Positions 16,702 to 26,197 are shown, counted from the first letter of the stretch. The stretch: DNA of 64,000 nucleotides from DATJGF01 sp035495315 (GCA_035495315.1 DATJGF010000061.1:72807-136806), one strand, 5' to 3'. Notes: generated from the sequence alone by a model not told the origin. Numbers and translations: made by a program.

Positions 16702-18600
16702 CTATTGCAACTTCACGATGCGGTAATACGCGGTATTGTTTCCCCCGACGAAAACCGAGTCGAGGGCTCCCGCCGCAAACCGCGGCGCTCCGACGTTGGT
16801 CCAGGCTGATAGGTCGTCGGAACTTTGAACCTGGTAAATCAAGCCCGGCTGCGGGTTCCAACTCAGGAAGTAACCTTGGGGCGTATGCACCAACTCGGTG
16901 CGCAGCCAGCTGGTCGGGTCCAAGGGGTTGCTTCCGCTAAGAAATAACTGCAGCAAAGTCGGACCGCTTGGGGCGATGGCGGCATTGGGGGACGGCCAAT
17001 TGAGAATATCCGAGCCGTAATGGGCAGCCATCCAATCCGCCGGAATGCCACCCCAACTATTATTACCGCTCCAAGTCGCGGCGGTGGTGGCCGGAGAGAG
17101 AGGCGACCGCCGGCCCGAGGTCGTGACGTAATCGACTTGAAATGAGTGAGTGCTATTAACCGTCAACCCATTGGCGCCAGTCATGAGCCAAATGTTCGTA
17201 CTGAGATTGATGGGTGAACCGTCGACGTAGAGCTCATAATGATCGATCGACAGACCCGCCTGCGCCAGCCAGGAAACCTGAATTTCCGGCTGGTAGACCT
17301 TGTTAACGAGAACAAAGGGCACAAAAACGAACGGAGCGTTCATCGGCGCCAACGGCTGCGACGAATCGACGAATCGTTGAGCGAAGAGGTCCATCCCATT
17401 CTGTGCTCCGGTGAAGCCGCTCCAGGCGGCGACGAAACGGCCAGACCCATCGGAAGTCACCATTCCGTTCATCTGTCGGCTGGCCGTGGTGCTGTTGACT
17501 CGGAATTCCGCGTCCGAGATAACACCTGTCGAATCGAGATACCGGCCATAGACGCCTTCCCAGGAACCATCCTGGCCCATACTGGTCCAGACGACGAAAT
17601 AGCCAGTAGGCAGCGCACCGATCCGCGGCGCGAATTGGTCGCCGAAAATGAAGGTGTTGAGCATTTGCACCGGCGCACCGACACCGACAGCGGAATAGGC
17701 CCGGGCAAACACATCCCAACCGTTAGTTTTAACCGAGAGATCTTTCTGGCCCCAGGTAATCACGAAGGTGCCGGCTGGTCCGGCCGCGACACTCGGGTTA
17801 GCGCAAACGTTAGTTGTCGTATCCACCAGGAATTCGTTCCCAGCCGGGGTGCCATTGGCGTTAAAGACCCGCGCATAGACATTGACGGCGAGGTCGGCTC
17901 GTTGCTGCTCGGAGATCCAAGTAACAACAAAACGCCCGTCACTTAGACCAGCTACCGCAGGGGTCCGCTGATTATAGGAGGTGAATTGGTTGATTCGAAA
18001 TTCACCGCCGACTTTAGATCCTGTCGGCGAAAGTATCTGTGCGTACACATCCTGCAGGCTGTCCGCCGCTGCCTGGTTGAAACTGCCCCAGGCGACGAGA
18101 ACGTTGCCGCCGGCCAAGCTGGTAATGACGGGATTGAGCTGAGACTGGACGGCACCGGAATCGACCCGCAGGTCATTCGTTCCTACCCACGTGTTCGCGC
18201 CGGAAAGGAACCGGGCGTAAATATGTTGAGAGCTGCGTTGACCGCCTTGCCAAACGAAAGCAGCGCCTCCATTGGCCAGCATGGCAACCTGGGGACGCTC
18301 CTGCTCACCAGCGGCGCTGACATTGACGCGAAATGGAGCAAAGGCGGAGGAGAAACTGCTGTCCAGGCGCACGGCACTGATACCCAGGCCGTAGCCATCC
18401 GTGATATTATCCTCCCACACGAGGTAGCCACCGGTGGGTGCGACGCTCAGATGGGGATGGACCTGATCGCCCGCCAGTGACCCGGCGACGGGGTACTCTC
18501 CCGCCTGCGGGGTGAAATCAGACCGGCCCCAAACGACCCCCGGAACCAGGAGCGCGAGGGAACAACCCACCGCTTTTTGAAGGAAGCGCGACAGTGACAT
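16702..18600 (-). CDS. Secreted repeat (probable beta-propeller) protein
   Basis: I set the start at 18600, giving 632 aa. The frame is open further upstream into the secretin gene, but MSLSRFLQKAVGCSLALLVP is a good signal peptide and AAAGG lies about 10 bases before this ATG. About seven repeats of roughly 50 residues cover residues 40-420. Each carries a hydrophobic FVVTW or FVVVW-type strand followed by variants of DVYARVFNANG and EFRVN, a pattern expected of propeller blades. Then comes an FN3-like segment (HYELYVDGSPI) and a C-terminal domain with LIYQVQSSDDLSAWTNV and YYRIVKLQ, a tail I associate with exported Verrucomicrobia proteins. The gene is 22 bases after the secretin gene, so co-expression is very likely. 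The function is not recognised. Confidence 0.82.
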   Translation of the reverse strand: MSLSRFLQKAVGCSLALLVPGVVWGRSDFTPQAGEYPVAGSLAGDQVHPHLSVAPTGGYLVWEDNITDGYGLGISAVRLDSSFSSAFAPFRVNVSAAGEQERPQVAMLANGGAAFVWQGGQRSSQHIYARFLSGANTWVGTNDLRVDSGAVQSQLNPVITSLAGGNVLVAWGSFNQAAADSLQDVYAQILSPTGSKVGGEFRINQFTSYNQRTPAVAGLSDGRFVVTWISEQQRADLAVNVYARVFNANGTPAGNEFLVDTTTNVCANPSVAAGPAGTFVITWGQKDLSVKTNGWDVFARAYSAVGVGAPVQMLNTFIFGDQFAPRIGALPTGYFVVWTSMGQDGSWEGVYGRYLDSTGVISDAEFRVNSTTASRQMNGMVTSDGSGRFVAAWSGFTGAQNGMDLFAQRFVDSSQPLAPMNAPFVFVPFVLVNKVYQPEIQVSWLAQAGLSIDHYELYVDGSPINLSTNIWLMTGANGLTVNSTHSFQVDYVTTSGRRSPLSPATTAATWSGNNSWGGIPADWMAAHYGSDILNWPSPNAAIAPSGPTLLQLFLSGSNPLDPTSWLRTELVHTPQGYFLSWNPQPGLIYQVQSSDDLSAWTNVGAPRFAAGALDSVFVGGNNTAYYRIVKLQ

Positions 18601-18622
18601 AATCTCGGGGACCTTTCTGCGT

Positions 18623-21328
18623 TTACTGCCCCGCCGTCGGCACGACGGGCTTCTGGATAGGAATAGCGTTTTGCGCAAACGGCATTTCGTCCTCGGAATG
18701 GTAACGATTACCGGCCGGATCAATAATGGTTGGGGTAACAAAGATCATGAGATTCTTCTTCTTGGTTTGGCTGGACTCGCTACGGAAGAGGCGTCCGACG
18801 ATCGGCAAGTCGCCCAGCATCGGGACCTTATCCTTGATCTTGGTGACGTTCTCAGCGATCAAACCGCCTAAGACTACTGTCTGACCATCCCAAACAATCG
18901 CCGACGTAGTCACTTGCCGGACGCGGAAACGCGGCAACGGCAACTGAGCGGTAATTGGAACGGCGACACCGCCCTGACCGCTCGATGCGGATTGCGCTTG
19001 GGGAACGAATGCCCCGGGATCATCGTAGCCTAGAAACTCGGTCAAGCTGGGGATGATGGTCATCTGGATGGTATAACCGTCAGCCGACACGTACGGGATG
19101 AGATCGAGCGTCGGACCAAACGGCAGCGTTTCGGTTGGATAATTGATCTGCGAGCCGATGACGCCAGGGGCAGTGGCGCCAAACTGCCCGCCGCCGCCTC
19201 CAGAAGTTTGATTCAGCGAGGTGCCAATTACAATGGTTTGCAAGTCGACCACCTGGATTTCAGTTTGACGGCCGCTCAAGGTGGTGACGGAGGCCTCACT
19301 CAACAGATCCGCCCCGTCACGTTGTTCCAGTGCACGCAGCACCACGCGGAACTGTGGATCGGTGAGAATCCCGGTCAGCGTGCCGAGAGCCGGGGCGTTC
19401 AGTGTATTGCGCAGACCCGATGTAATCAACTGATCAGAGGCTGATGGGGCGATGGCAGTTCCCGGAGAAGTGCCGGGGAAGAAGCCCTGCGGGTTGGCCG
19501 TCGTAGGCGCGCCGTTGAGAGAAGGCTGAGTGCCACCGGAGCCGACAACCTTATTGCCGAGAACGAAATTGCCGAGGTACCAATCAAAGCCCAGGGCACG
19601 GGTATCATTCTGGGCAACCTCAACAAACTTGCTCTTAATATGGATTTGAGGCGGAGCGATATTGAGGACTTGCACCGCCGTTTCGATCACGTCCAAATCC
19701 TGCAGGGTAGCGCGAACGACCAGGCTGCCCTCACGATCGTTGAAAAAGATGCTTTTCGGAGGATTCAGATCGATGCCCATGGTGAAGAAGAACTGACGCA
19801 CTGCCGATTGAGTGAAAGCCATATCGTTCGTGCGCGTTACTGCCCTGAGGCCGCCTTGGCCGAGACCACCACCACCACCGCCACCAAAGCCACCACCGCC
19901 AGTGCCGCCACCGGCGACGGTGACACGGGGGATAGTCAGCAATCCGCCACCGCCCTGCTGACCACCTCCCAAACCGCCCCCACCCAAACCACCGCCGGAC
20001 AAGCCGCCGCCGCCGCCGCCGCCGCCGCCCTGGTTGCTGGCCTGGGCAATGGCGCCAAAGTCAAAGCCAGTTACACTTTCAAGACCTTGTTCGAAAGTAT
20101 TGGGGTCGACCTTGATGATGCGGGTATAGAGAGGAACCGGATCGCGACCCTTGAGCGAGAAAACCACCGCATAGTCTTCGATCGAGTATTTAATAGGCCG
20201 ATCTGCAACCTTGACGATCGCGTCGAGAACTTGTGCCAGCGTGAGGTCATGCAGGGGCGGAACAATCCGGATCGAGATCGAATTCATGTCCGGTGTTTCC
20301 GCGGGAGCTGCCGCCGCCACTGGCAAGCCCGTCACCGGATCAACTGTCGTTGGCACGGCGATTGGTTGGTTCGGGCTGGCACCCGTGTCAGTGTTCTGAT
20401 TGACAATGAAATTGATACCTTTCTTCTCCGGATCGCGCCTGGCGGCTTCATCGCTGAGGTTCTTGACGACTTCGGTCAACGGCAAGCCATCGTAGCTGAC
20501 GTTGTCGAGCCGGATGCGATCGAGCTTGGCGTAAATTGCTTCGCGGCCCTTGCCTGTATGAATCAGATTAGTTCGCGCGTAGAGATTGGGTACCGGCAAC
20601 AACTCGCGGTTGGGTGGTGTGTACCAGGCATTTTCGACCTCCACGAGGCTGTGACGGGAAGCGACGTCCCGTTTGTTGAGCGATTCTCTGTACTGCGCCT
20701 CGTTGATGAGGTTGAGGTAATAATACGCGGCCTGGTTCTGTGGATCTTCGATGACCGCTTCTTTAAGCACCTTGGAGGCCTCTTTCAGTTTTCCCATCTC
20801 GTAAAGCAACTTGCCGTTCTGCACCTTGGTGCTGGCATTGATTTTTTCCTTCACAATTGCGGGTACTTTGGACTGCGTATCGATATCCGGGACCTTGCCT
20901 TGCTGCTCAAACAGGAGCTTATCGTTGGCGCGCTTGAGTTCGATTGCCTCGGCGTTGGAAGGGTCGACGCGCAACACGTCGTTGATCTGGACGGCCGCGT
21001 CGCGGTAATCGCCGCGATGCTCAGCCGCGCGAGCTAGTTCGAGGCGGACAGAGGCCAACCCGGAGCGCGCGACTGCAGCCTCGGATTCGACATTGGCGCC
21101 GACGCGTTGGACGAGTTCCCAGGAGTCATCATAGAGCTTGGCAGCCTTGAGCAAATCGCCGCGTTCCTGCGCGCTGCGCGCGTCGGCGAGTTTTTGCCGC
21201 AACGCAATGCGGTCGGCCTGGCGAATGACGGCTTCATTAACGGCAGTTTCCTGGGCCGGGGCCTGAGCCCAACAAAAATTGGCCGAGACCAGGAATAGAG
21301 TTAGACCGAATGGGAGGGTGGCTTTCAT
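18623..21328 (-). CDS. Type II/IV secretin (PilQ/GspD family, Amuc_1098-like)
   Basis: This 901-aa outer-membrane secretin forms the exit ring of a type IV pilus or type II-like machine. Residues 1-22 are a signal peptide (ending CWAQA). Residues 30-240 are helical and TPR-like. About 345-416 form an STN/N0-like domain, and about 430-490 a glycine-rich stretch with long Gly runs. An N1-like fold follows at 508-556, then the secretin core at about 560-880 with GGLIAENVTKIKDKVP, MLGDLPIVGRLFRS and KKNLMIFVTPTIID, all hallmarks of the family. The preceding genes encode PilM-PilN-, PilO- and PilP-like parts, so the order matches pilMNOPQ and Akkermansia Amuc_1101-1098. It begins 55 bases after the PilP-like gene. 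No PilB, PilT or PilC gene is in the window. Confidence 0.95.
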   Translation of the reverse strand: MKATLPFGLTLFLVSANFCWAQAPAQETAVNEAVIRQADRIALRQKLADARSAQERGDLLKAAKLYDDSWELVQRVGANVESEAAVARSGLASVRLELARAAEHRGDYRDAAVQINDVLRVDPSNAEAIELKRANDKLLFEQQGKVPDIDTQSKVPAIVKEKINASTKVQNGKLLYEMGKLKEASKVLKEAVIEDPQNQAAYYYLNLINEAQYRESLNKRDVASRHSLVEVENAWYTPPNRELLPVPNLYARTNLIHTGKGREAIYAKLDRIRLDNVSYDGLPLTEVVKNLSDEAARRDPEKKGINFIVNQNTDTGASPNQPIAVPTTVDPVTGLPVAAAAPAETPDMNSISIRIVPPLHDLTLAQVLDAIVKVADRPIKYSIEDYAVVFSLKGRDPVPLYTRIIKVDPNTFEQGLESVTGFDFGAIAQASNQGGGGGGGGGLSGGGLGGGGLGGGQQGGGGLLTIPRVTVAGGGTGGGGFGGGGGGGLGQGGLRAVTRTNDMAFTQSAVRQFFFTMGIDLNPPKSIFFNDREGSLVVRATLQDLDVIETAVQVLNIAPPQIHIKSKFVEVAQNDTRALGFDWYLGNFVLGNKVVGSGGTQPSLNGAPTTANPQGFFPGTSPGTAIAPSASDQLITSGLRNTLNAPALGTLTGILTDPQFRVVLRALEQRDGADLLSEASVTTLSGRQTEIQVVDLQTIVIGTSLNQTSGGGGGQFGATAPGVIGSQINYPTETLPFGPTLDLIPYVSADGYTIQMTIIPSLTEFLGYDDPGAFVPQAQSASSGQGGVAVPITAQLPLPRFRVRQVTTSAIVWDGQTVVLGGLIAENVTKIKDKVPMLGDLPIVGRLFRSESSQTKKKNLMIFVTPTIIDPAGNRYHSEDEMPFAQNAIPIQKPVVPTAGQ

Positions 21329-21383
21329 CGTGGTTAGCTTGCGTTAAAAGGGGGTCAACGCGATTCAAGTTGGAGGATGGGGT

Positions 21384-22187
21384 TCAGGGCGAGGATGGGG
21401 GATTAGTATTGTACTTAATGGTCCATTTCTTCTGGTTAGGGGCGGACAATACAACTTCACTTTTGCTGATGGCAACGATTTTGTAATCTTCGCCGTTGAA
21501 AGCCAGCAAGGCGCCGGTGCGTCGGTCATTCCAATTCTTCTTCTCCGGGTCATAACGCAAGTCGGCCATGTAACCATCGACGCGAGTAAAAGGCTTGTCT
21601 TTGGTGATGATGGCACGCTCACCGGTGTCGTTCAACTGAACGATGATCTGGCTGGGATCATCCGGTTTTCCTTTGACGTCCACCATCGTAAACGTGTCGT
21701 TCTTGGTCGGCGGCTGCAGCGTGCAATAGGTCTGCTTTTTGGTGCGTTGCGCCGCGAGGGGCGCTGCTTGCTTTTCGATCCCCATCACATATTTGGGACC
21801 GGAATCAGAAACGGTGACTGAATCCAATGTCAGCTTCAGATAAAGCTCGGAAATATTCGTGACAGCAACCGCGTTCGGACCGACTTTTTGGGAAGGGATC
21901 AACCGGCCATCGGCACTCTTTTGCCAGGGCATCGGATTGAACAGCCGATTGGGTGGCCCGAGATCGATCATTGCCGGAGCCGCGACGCGTTTGATCGCTG
22001 CATCCAACAAAGTCATATCGAGGTTGGTTAAGGGCTTAACCTTTGGGTTTAGCACGGACCTGGTTAAGTCGGTGAGTTTCTGTTTTTCGCTGGAAACAAC
22101 GAACTGCAGAAAAACCACTGCAGCGGCCAACCCGATGAGCACCACACCCAGCAGGATCTTTTCGTAATGTTTCTTAAGAAAATCCAT
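21384..22187 (-). CDS. Inner-membrane protein of the pilus/secretin complex (PilP- or Amuc_1099-like)
   Basis: The 267-aa protein has one N-terminal membrane segment (about residues 10-30, ILLGVVLIGLAAAVVFLQFV) after a short basic head, and the rest should be periplasmic. A helical region (residues 30-70) precedes a beta-rich domain with LKLTLDSVTV, QIIVQLND and a C-terminal GEDYKIVAISKSEVVLSA. That last segment resembles the small beta domain by which PilP or GspC proteins contact the secretin. Assignment rests mainly on position: 1 base after the Amuc_1100-like gene and 55 bases before the secretin gene, as in the Akkermansia cluster. The likely job is to couple the inner-membrane platform to the outer ring (inference). 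Sequence similarity to PilP itself was not tested. Confidence 0.72.
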   Translation of the reverse strand: MDFLKKHYEKILLGVVLIGLAAAVVFLQFVVSSEKQKLTDLTRSVLNPKVKPLTNLDMTLLDAAIKRVAAPAMIDLGPPNRLFNPMPWQKSADGRLIPSQKVGPNAVAVTNISELYLKLTLDSVTVSDSGPKYVMGIEKQAAPLAAQRTKKQTYCTLQPPTKNDTFTMVDVKGKPDDPSQIIVQLNDTGERAIITKDKPFTRVDGYMADLRYDPEKKNWNDRRTGALLAFNGEDYKIVAISKSEVVLSAPNQKKWTIKYNTNPPSSP

Positions 22188-22188
22188 C

Positions 22189-23289
22189 TTATTTTGCGGC
22201 TGTGGGTTTCTCGGGCAGCAGCTTTACCAGAATGAGATTGACGGTGATCTTCAACTGCTTTTCATCGAGAACAGTTTGCAATCCGCCTTTGCCGGCAGCC
22301 GCGCCGGGCTGAGCGGCTGTTGGAGCATACGTTGGGCTTGGCGTGCTGCCCAGCGGCCGATATTGGACACCGCCTTGCCCGGCGGCTCCTTCGCGTCCCC
22401 GCCCCATTAGACCGTACCGCGCCATCATGCGCTGTTGCGCCATCATCGCTTCCATCGCAGGATTAGCTGCAGCCCCGGTCTCGGCTTGTTGCGGTTGGAC
22501 ATATTGATATTGAACAATGGGCGCGACCGGTTGTTCAGCGGCAGGCAGAGCAGGAGCAGGGTCGACATTGAAGCTTTTCACAATGAACCCGTAAGGCGAG
22601 CTGCCGAAGCCGGATAACACGGAAGCCAGCTCGGAACTGAAACAACGGAAAGTAACCTCGTAAGGCGTCAACACTGCGAGGTCGTTCGTGATAGATTTGT
22701 CTGTGAGATAATCTGTTTGCGGGCCACTGGAATCATCGGTGGATACTTTTTCGCGGCGAATGTTGTCCAAGGAATTTATTTTCGCCTGGAAAAGAATCGT
22801 GCAGAGGTTGCTGACTTCTCCCAACTGAGTGGAAAGCGGCCCCAAACTGCCGGCCGCAAACGAAACTTTGGCCTTCTGCGCCTCGAACGAGAAGGCGTAG
22901 TTTGATTGCACAATGACACTCGAATTGGTCGCTTCCCGCTGCAATTGAGCAATGGTGCGGCTGAGCGAAACGGAGAAATCGCGATCAGTTATCTTTTCCT
23001 CGTCGGGGATGGGCGCAATGCGCGCGTAATAGTCGCGGCTTTTGCGAATGAACCCGAGCAATTGATCCCGTTGTTCCTTTGCCAGCTTTACGTTATCGAC
23101 CTGGCCGGAGCCCGGGTGTGGGTTCTGGCTGTTGAGGCTCTTAAGCTTGTCATAATCCTCGTTCAGACTGGTCAGCATTTGGTTGTTGAGATTCCATTTG
23201 GAATAGGAGAACCACCCAGCCAACCCCATCAGCACCAGGCCCATGATGCTGAGGATGAAGAAGTAGAGATTGCGTTTTATCCAGGACAT
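22189..23289 (-). CDS. Amuc_1100 family pilus-like protein (PilO-like)
   Basis: The 366-aa protein has a short cytoplasmic head (MSWIKRN), one membrane helix (residues 8-28), a coiled-coil region (about 30-100) and two alpha/beta parts separated by a Pro/Gln/Ala/Met-rich linker (about 243-335). This is the architecture of Amuc_1100, the Akkermansia outer-envelope protein with PilN/PilO-like folds. Local resemblance includes PYEVTFRCFSSELASVLSGF and the final strand DEKQLKITVNLILVKL. It is a probable partner of the PilM-PilN fusion in the inner-membrane alignment subcomplex. Its start is 1 base after the stop of pilM and its stop 1 base before the next ATG, so translation is tightly coupled. 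The linker is longer than I recall for Amuc_1100 (317 aa). Confidence 0.82.
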   Translation of the reverse strand: MSWIKRNLYFFILSIMGLVLMGLAGWFSYSKWNLNNQMLTSLNEDYDKLKSLNSQNPHPGSGQVDNVKLAKEQRDQLLGFIRKSRDYYARIAPIPDEEKITDRDFSVSLSRTIAQLQREATNSSVIVQSNYAFSFEAQKAKVSFAAGSLGPLSTQLGEVSNLCTILFQAKINSLDNIRREKVSTDDSSGPQTDYLTDKSITNDLAVLTPYEVTFRCFSSELASVLSGFGSSPYGFIVKSFNVDPAPALPAAEQPVAPIVQYQYVQPQQAETGAAANPAMEAMMAQQRMMARYGLMGRGREGAAGQGGVQYRPLGSTPSPTYAPTAAQPGAAAGKGGLQTVLDEKQLKITVNLILVKLLPEKPTAAK

Positions 23290-23290
23290 A

Positions 23291-25192
23291 CTAGAGGCTG
23301 AGCGGACGCTTTAGGCCAACGATGAGTTTGAAGGTAAAGGTGCCAGGTTCCTCAATCGCGCCGATGTTGCCGGTGTCTTTGGTTTCGGCCGGATCAGGGT
23401 CGAACAACGGATTGCTCGTAATCCCGCCCAGCACGGCATAGACGATCTCTTTATTGGCACCCGCCTTCACATTCTCGAGACTGACTGCGCGGAAGGTGAT
23501 AGTGACCGAGGAGAGGTCGTTGGTATTGCCGCTTTTCTTTTTGCGCGAAGCCGTCGCGGTGGTGGTATCGGTGCTGGTGGTATCGGCTGCCGGGGTCGGC
23601 GCAGGTGCGGGCGAGCGATCCAAACCGTATCGGCGTCGAAATGCGGCCATGGCAGCTGCTCGCGCCGCGGCCTCTGAGGCGGGCGTCTCTGCGCCGCCGA
23701 CCAACCCTTGATCGACATCGGCACGAGGTTCAAAGGTCTTAAAATTCTCAATCCAAACACCGGTGTAAGCGCCTAAATCGCCTTTCATTCGCTCCTCGAC
23801 CTTCGTGAGGACGTTGCGCAACTCGGTCATCACCTGGTTCCAATAATAACGATCGTCCATCCAGGCAACGATCTGGTCGGCCTGGGTCTGCGTCTTCTTT
23901 AGATCTCCCAACGCCTGCTGGAACCGCGCCCGTTTTTGTTCCTGTGGCGCAACCTGCTCGTGCACCGTCTGCAAAGCGGCGTTCTTTGCCCCGGCCAGCC
24001 GGTCGAACAAGAGGCCGATGGCGGCAACCACAGCCACCAGGCTGAACACGGTCGCAATCAGATAAGGTTTTTTTTGATTGAAACTCTGCCAGCTGAGCGT
24101 GCTCTCCGGCATGAGGTTCAACTCGACAGGGCAATGCGCGAGGTTGCGCAACCCCAGACCGACGACTTCGCCAAGCGAATGGGCAACCCGGGCAAGTTCT
24201 TCCAGGTTAATCGCCGGGTCGATTTGCACGTTGCGCAGCGGATTGAAATACTCCACCGGGACATTGAGCTTCTCGGCAAAGAACTGCGCCGTGTAAGGCA
24301 TGATCGATGCACCGCCGGACAGAAACAGGCGCGCCGGAGCCGAACCACCCTGCTGACCACGATAGAACTGCATCGTCTGGTTCACCTGGATGTGCAGACG
24401 GGTCATGAATTGCCTCGCGATTTTTGAGATGGCGGCCTGGTCCGGGTTCTCAGGCTCTTCATACGCGCCCCCGAGACTGACGAAGCCTTCAGCAATTTTG
24501 ATCTTTTCCGCGGCGTCGAATTTCTTTTTGGATTCGCTGGCGAAATCCTGCGTGATTGAGTTGGCGCCCAGGTTGATGCTGCGGGAAAAGACTTTGCCTT
24601 TTTCGAAAAACAAGAGGTTGCTGGTCTTGGCGCCGATGTCCAGCAGCATCGTGCAATCCTCCAGATCGCCGTAATTGTAGCGGAATGCGTTGCAAAGCGC
24701 TGCCGGTGAAACGTCGCACAATTGCAAGCGCAACCCGACAGCCTCGGTAGTTCGGAACAAACCCTCTACAATGTCGGCCTTAATCGCCACCAGTAGCACT
24801 TCCAACTCTCCGGCGGCCGTTGAACCCAGGATTTGATAGTCCCAGACAACCTCTTCCAACGGGAAAGGAACATTTTGTTGTGCTTCGTACTGGATGATTT
24901 GTGTCACTTTGCCTGCATCGACAGGCGGCAGTTTCACGAATTTCGAAAAGACGTGAAAACCTGGCGCGCAAACGTTGACGGTGCGTGATTTGATCCCCTT
25001 TTCGGCCAGGAGTTTTTGCAGCGCTTTCAGGACAATCGCCTCGCGCGCCGTTTCTTGCGAGCCTTCCGCCCCCAGCGATTCGAAGCCGTATTGCTTCAGC
25101 CGCAATCCACCGGCTTCATTGACTTCGAACTCGGCCAACTTGAGGCTGCCGGCCCCAAAATCCACCGCCAGGAATGTTTTCGAGTTAAGCAT
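23291..25192 (-). CDS. pilM: PilM-PilN fusion: type IV pilus assembly ATPase-like protein with membrane-anchored PilN domain
   Basis: The first 370 residues are an actin-fold PilM domain: FLAVDFGAGSLKLAE (phosphate 1), TMLLDIGAKTSNLLFF (phosphate 2) and RLFLSGGAS (adenosine loop). Residues 376-398 form a membrane helix (LIATVFSLVAVVAAIGLLF), followed by a coiled coil and a PilN-like periplasmic domain to residue 633, interrupted by an Ala/Pro/Thr-rich linker (about 515-555). Stand-alone PilM is about 350 aa, so this is a PilM-PilN fusion. It begins the pil block: nothing co-directional lies within 1 kb upstream, so the promoter should sit between 25193 and about 25400. The protein organises the inner-membrane platform of a type IV pilus or secretin machine. 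The ATG at 25192 has no clear ribosome-binding site. Confidence 0.9.
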   Translation of the reverse strand: MLNSKTFLAVDFGAGSLKLAEFEVNEAGGLRLKQYGFESLGAEGSQETAREAIVLKALQKLLAEKGIKSRTVNVCAPGFHVFSKFVKLPPVDAGKVTQIIQYEAQQNVPFPLEEVVWDYQILGSTAAGELEVLLVAIKADIVEGLFRTTEAVGLRLQLCDVSPAALCNAFRYNYGDLEDCTMLLDIGAKTSNLLFFEKGKVFSRSINLGANSITQDFASESKKKFDAAEKIKIAEGFVSLGGAYEEPENPDQAAISKIARQFMTRLHIQVNQTMQFYRGQQGGSAPARLFLSGGASIMPYTAQFFAEKLNVPVEYFNPLRNVQIDPAINLEELARVAHSLGEVVGLGLRNLAHCPVELNLMPESTLSWQSFNQKKPYLIATVFSLVAVVAAIGLLFDRLAGAKNAALQTVHEQVAPQEQKRARFQQALGDLKKTQTQADQIVAWMDDRYYWNQVMTELRNVLTKVEERMKGDLGAYTGVWIENFKTFEPRADVDQGLVGGAETPASEAAARAAAMAAFRRRYGLDRSPAPAPTPAADTTSTDTTTATASRKKKSGNTNDLSSVTITFRAVSLENVKAGANKEIVYAVLGGITSNPLFDPDPAETKDTGNIGAIEEPGTFTFKLIVGLKRPLSL

Positions 25193-26197
25193 TTGCTATT
25201 GTGGCGTATTGCGCGGCCAGTTTAACCGCCGACCGCAGCTGTTGAATTCGCGGGCAGCGCGAGACGGGTTAACGAAAATCGGCGCACGGGTCAAATAAAA
25301 AACCAAAAAAACGCGCGGGAAAGAATCAGGGGTGCTTTCCTTGAAACTGCATTTCTCGAACACGCCACGCATAAACTGCAAAAATGATTTTATAGGACTT
25401 TTACTCATCTAAACCGAGAGTTTTCTTGATGTACTTGCCAAGGATTTTCCTCATCGAGAAAATTCTTTGGATCGCAGAGAATGTCCGGTTGATCTCTCTG
25501 CGTTGCAGCGGCTGACGTAAAAAAGCTGCTTGGCGGCGCCAAAAGTGGATCAAAGGGGCCCGATGTGGACTCGTAATGGGCACTTGAGTACAGGAGATAA
25601 CGCCTCTGTCCCGCGCGGCTGAACAGAGTCGTACCTCCGCTGCCTGAGTCACGTTTTTTTCCGTACCCGGGTCGAAGGGTTGGATTCGCCCGTGGCCTAT
25701 GCGCCTCACTAGCAGAGAGGGTGCCACATGTAGTTTCCGCCGGAATCCCTTGATTTCTACGGGGAATTGCGAGGGTCGGTGGTAAATTTTCACGCATTTC
25801 GCGTGAGGATCACGCATGACGCTGCAACGAAGCGCGTGCACCCGCGGTTTCATACCACCGTTATATCCAAGCATTCCCTTTATGACCAGTCAGGGAAGGG
25901 AGGAAACTCTTGTAGGGGGAATGCTTACAAAAAGGCGGAGGAAGTCCAAGGTCCAAAAAGCCAAATCGGCAATCAAGGGCTTTTCGGAACCTGTCATCTC
26001 GCATCTGCTTTCGGCAACCCCGGATTACTTCAAATACAGGCGGAGGGTGCGAGCTTTGTTGAATTCTCTCTCGCTCAATCATCACTGCGAAATCCAGAGG
26101 ACAGCCAAATCGAGATCAACTCTTCTGAGGACTCGGCTTCTGCGCAGAGTGGCAATTTTCAATTCTTAATCTCCATTTTTCAGTTTTCAATGAATAA
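25193..26197. other. Gene-poor kilobase between pilM and radC
   Basis: No reading frame here has convincing coding character. The right part (25875-26197) carries a short AAGTCCA-type microrepeat at 25942-25955 and an AT-rich end near 26155-26190 just before the radC stop. The left 200 bases should contain the promoter of the pil block. On the minus strand TTGACC (25294-25289) is a possible -35 element, but I see no good -10 element at the right distance. A small structured RNA cannot be excluded. Confidence 0.5.
25942..25955. repeat. Two-unit AAGTCCA heptamer microrepeat
   Basis: AAGTCCA followed by AGGTCCA in the pilM-radC spacer, then a decayed copy (AAAAGCC). It matches the larger heptamer arrays at 32322-32356 and 51132-51166. 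Confidence 0.6.

Noticed and set aside
19640..21037. 465-codon open frame on the plus strand
   Set aside because: It lies opposite the secretin gene and its product is biased by the Gly-rich stretch on the other strand. There is no family motif.
25401..25874. 157-codon minus-strand frame upstream of pilM
   Set aside because: Arg/His/Pro-rich product without motifs or a ribosome-binding site; a second overlapping frame is equally open.
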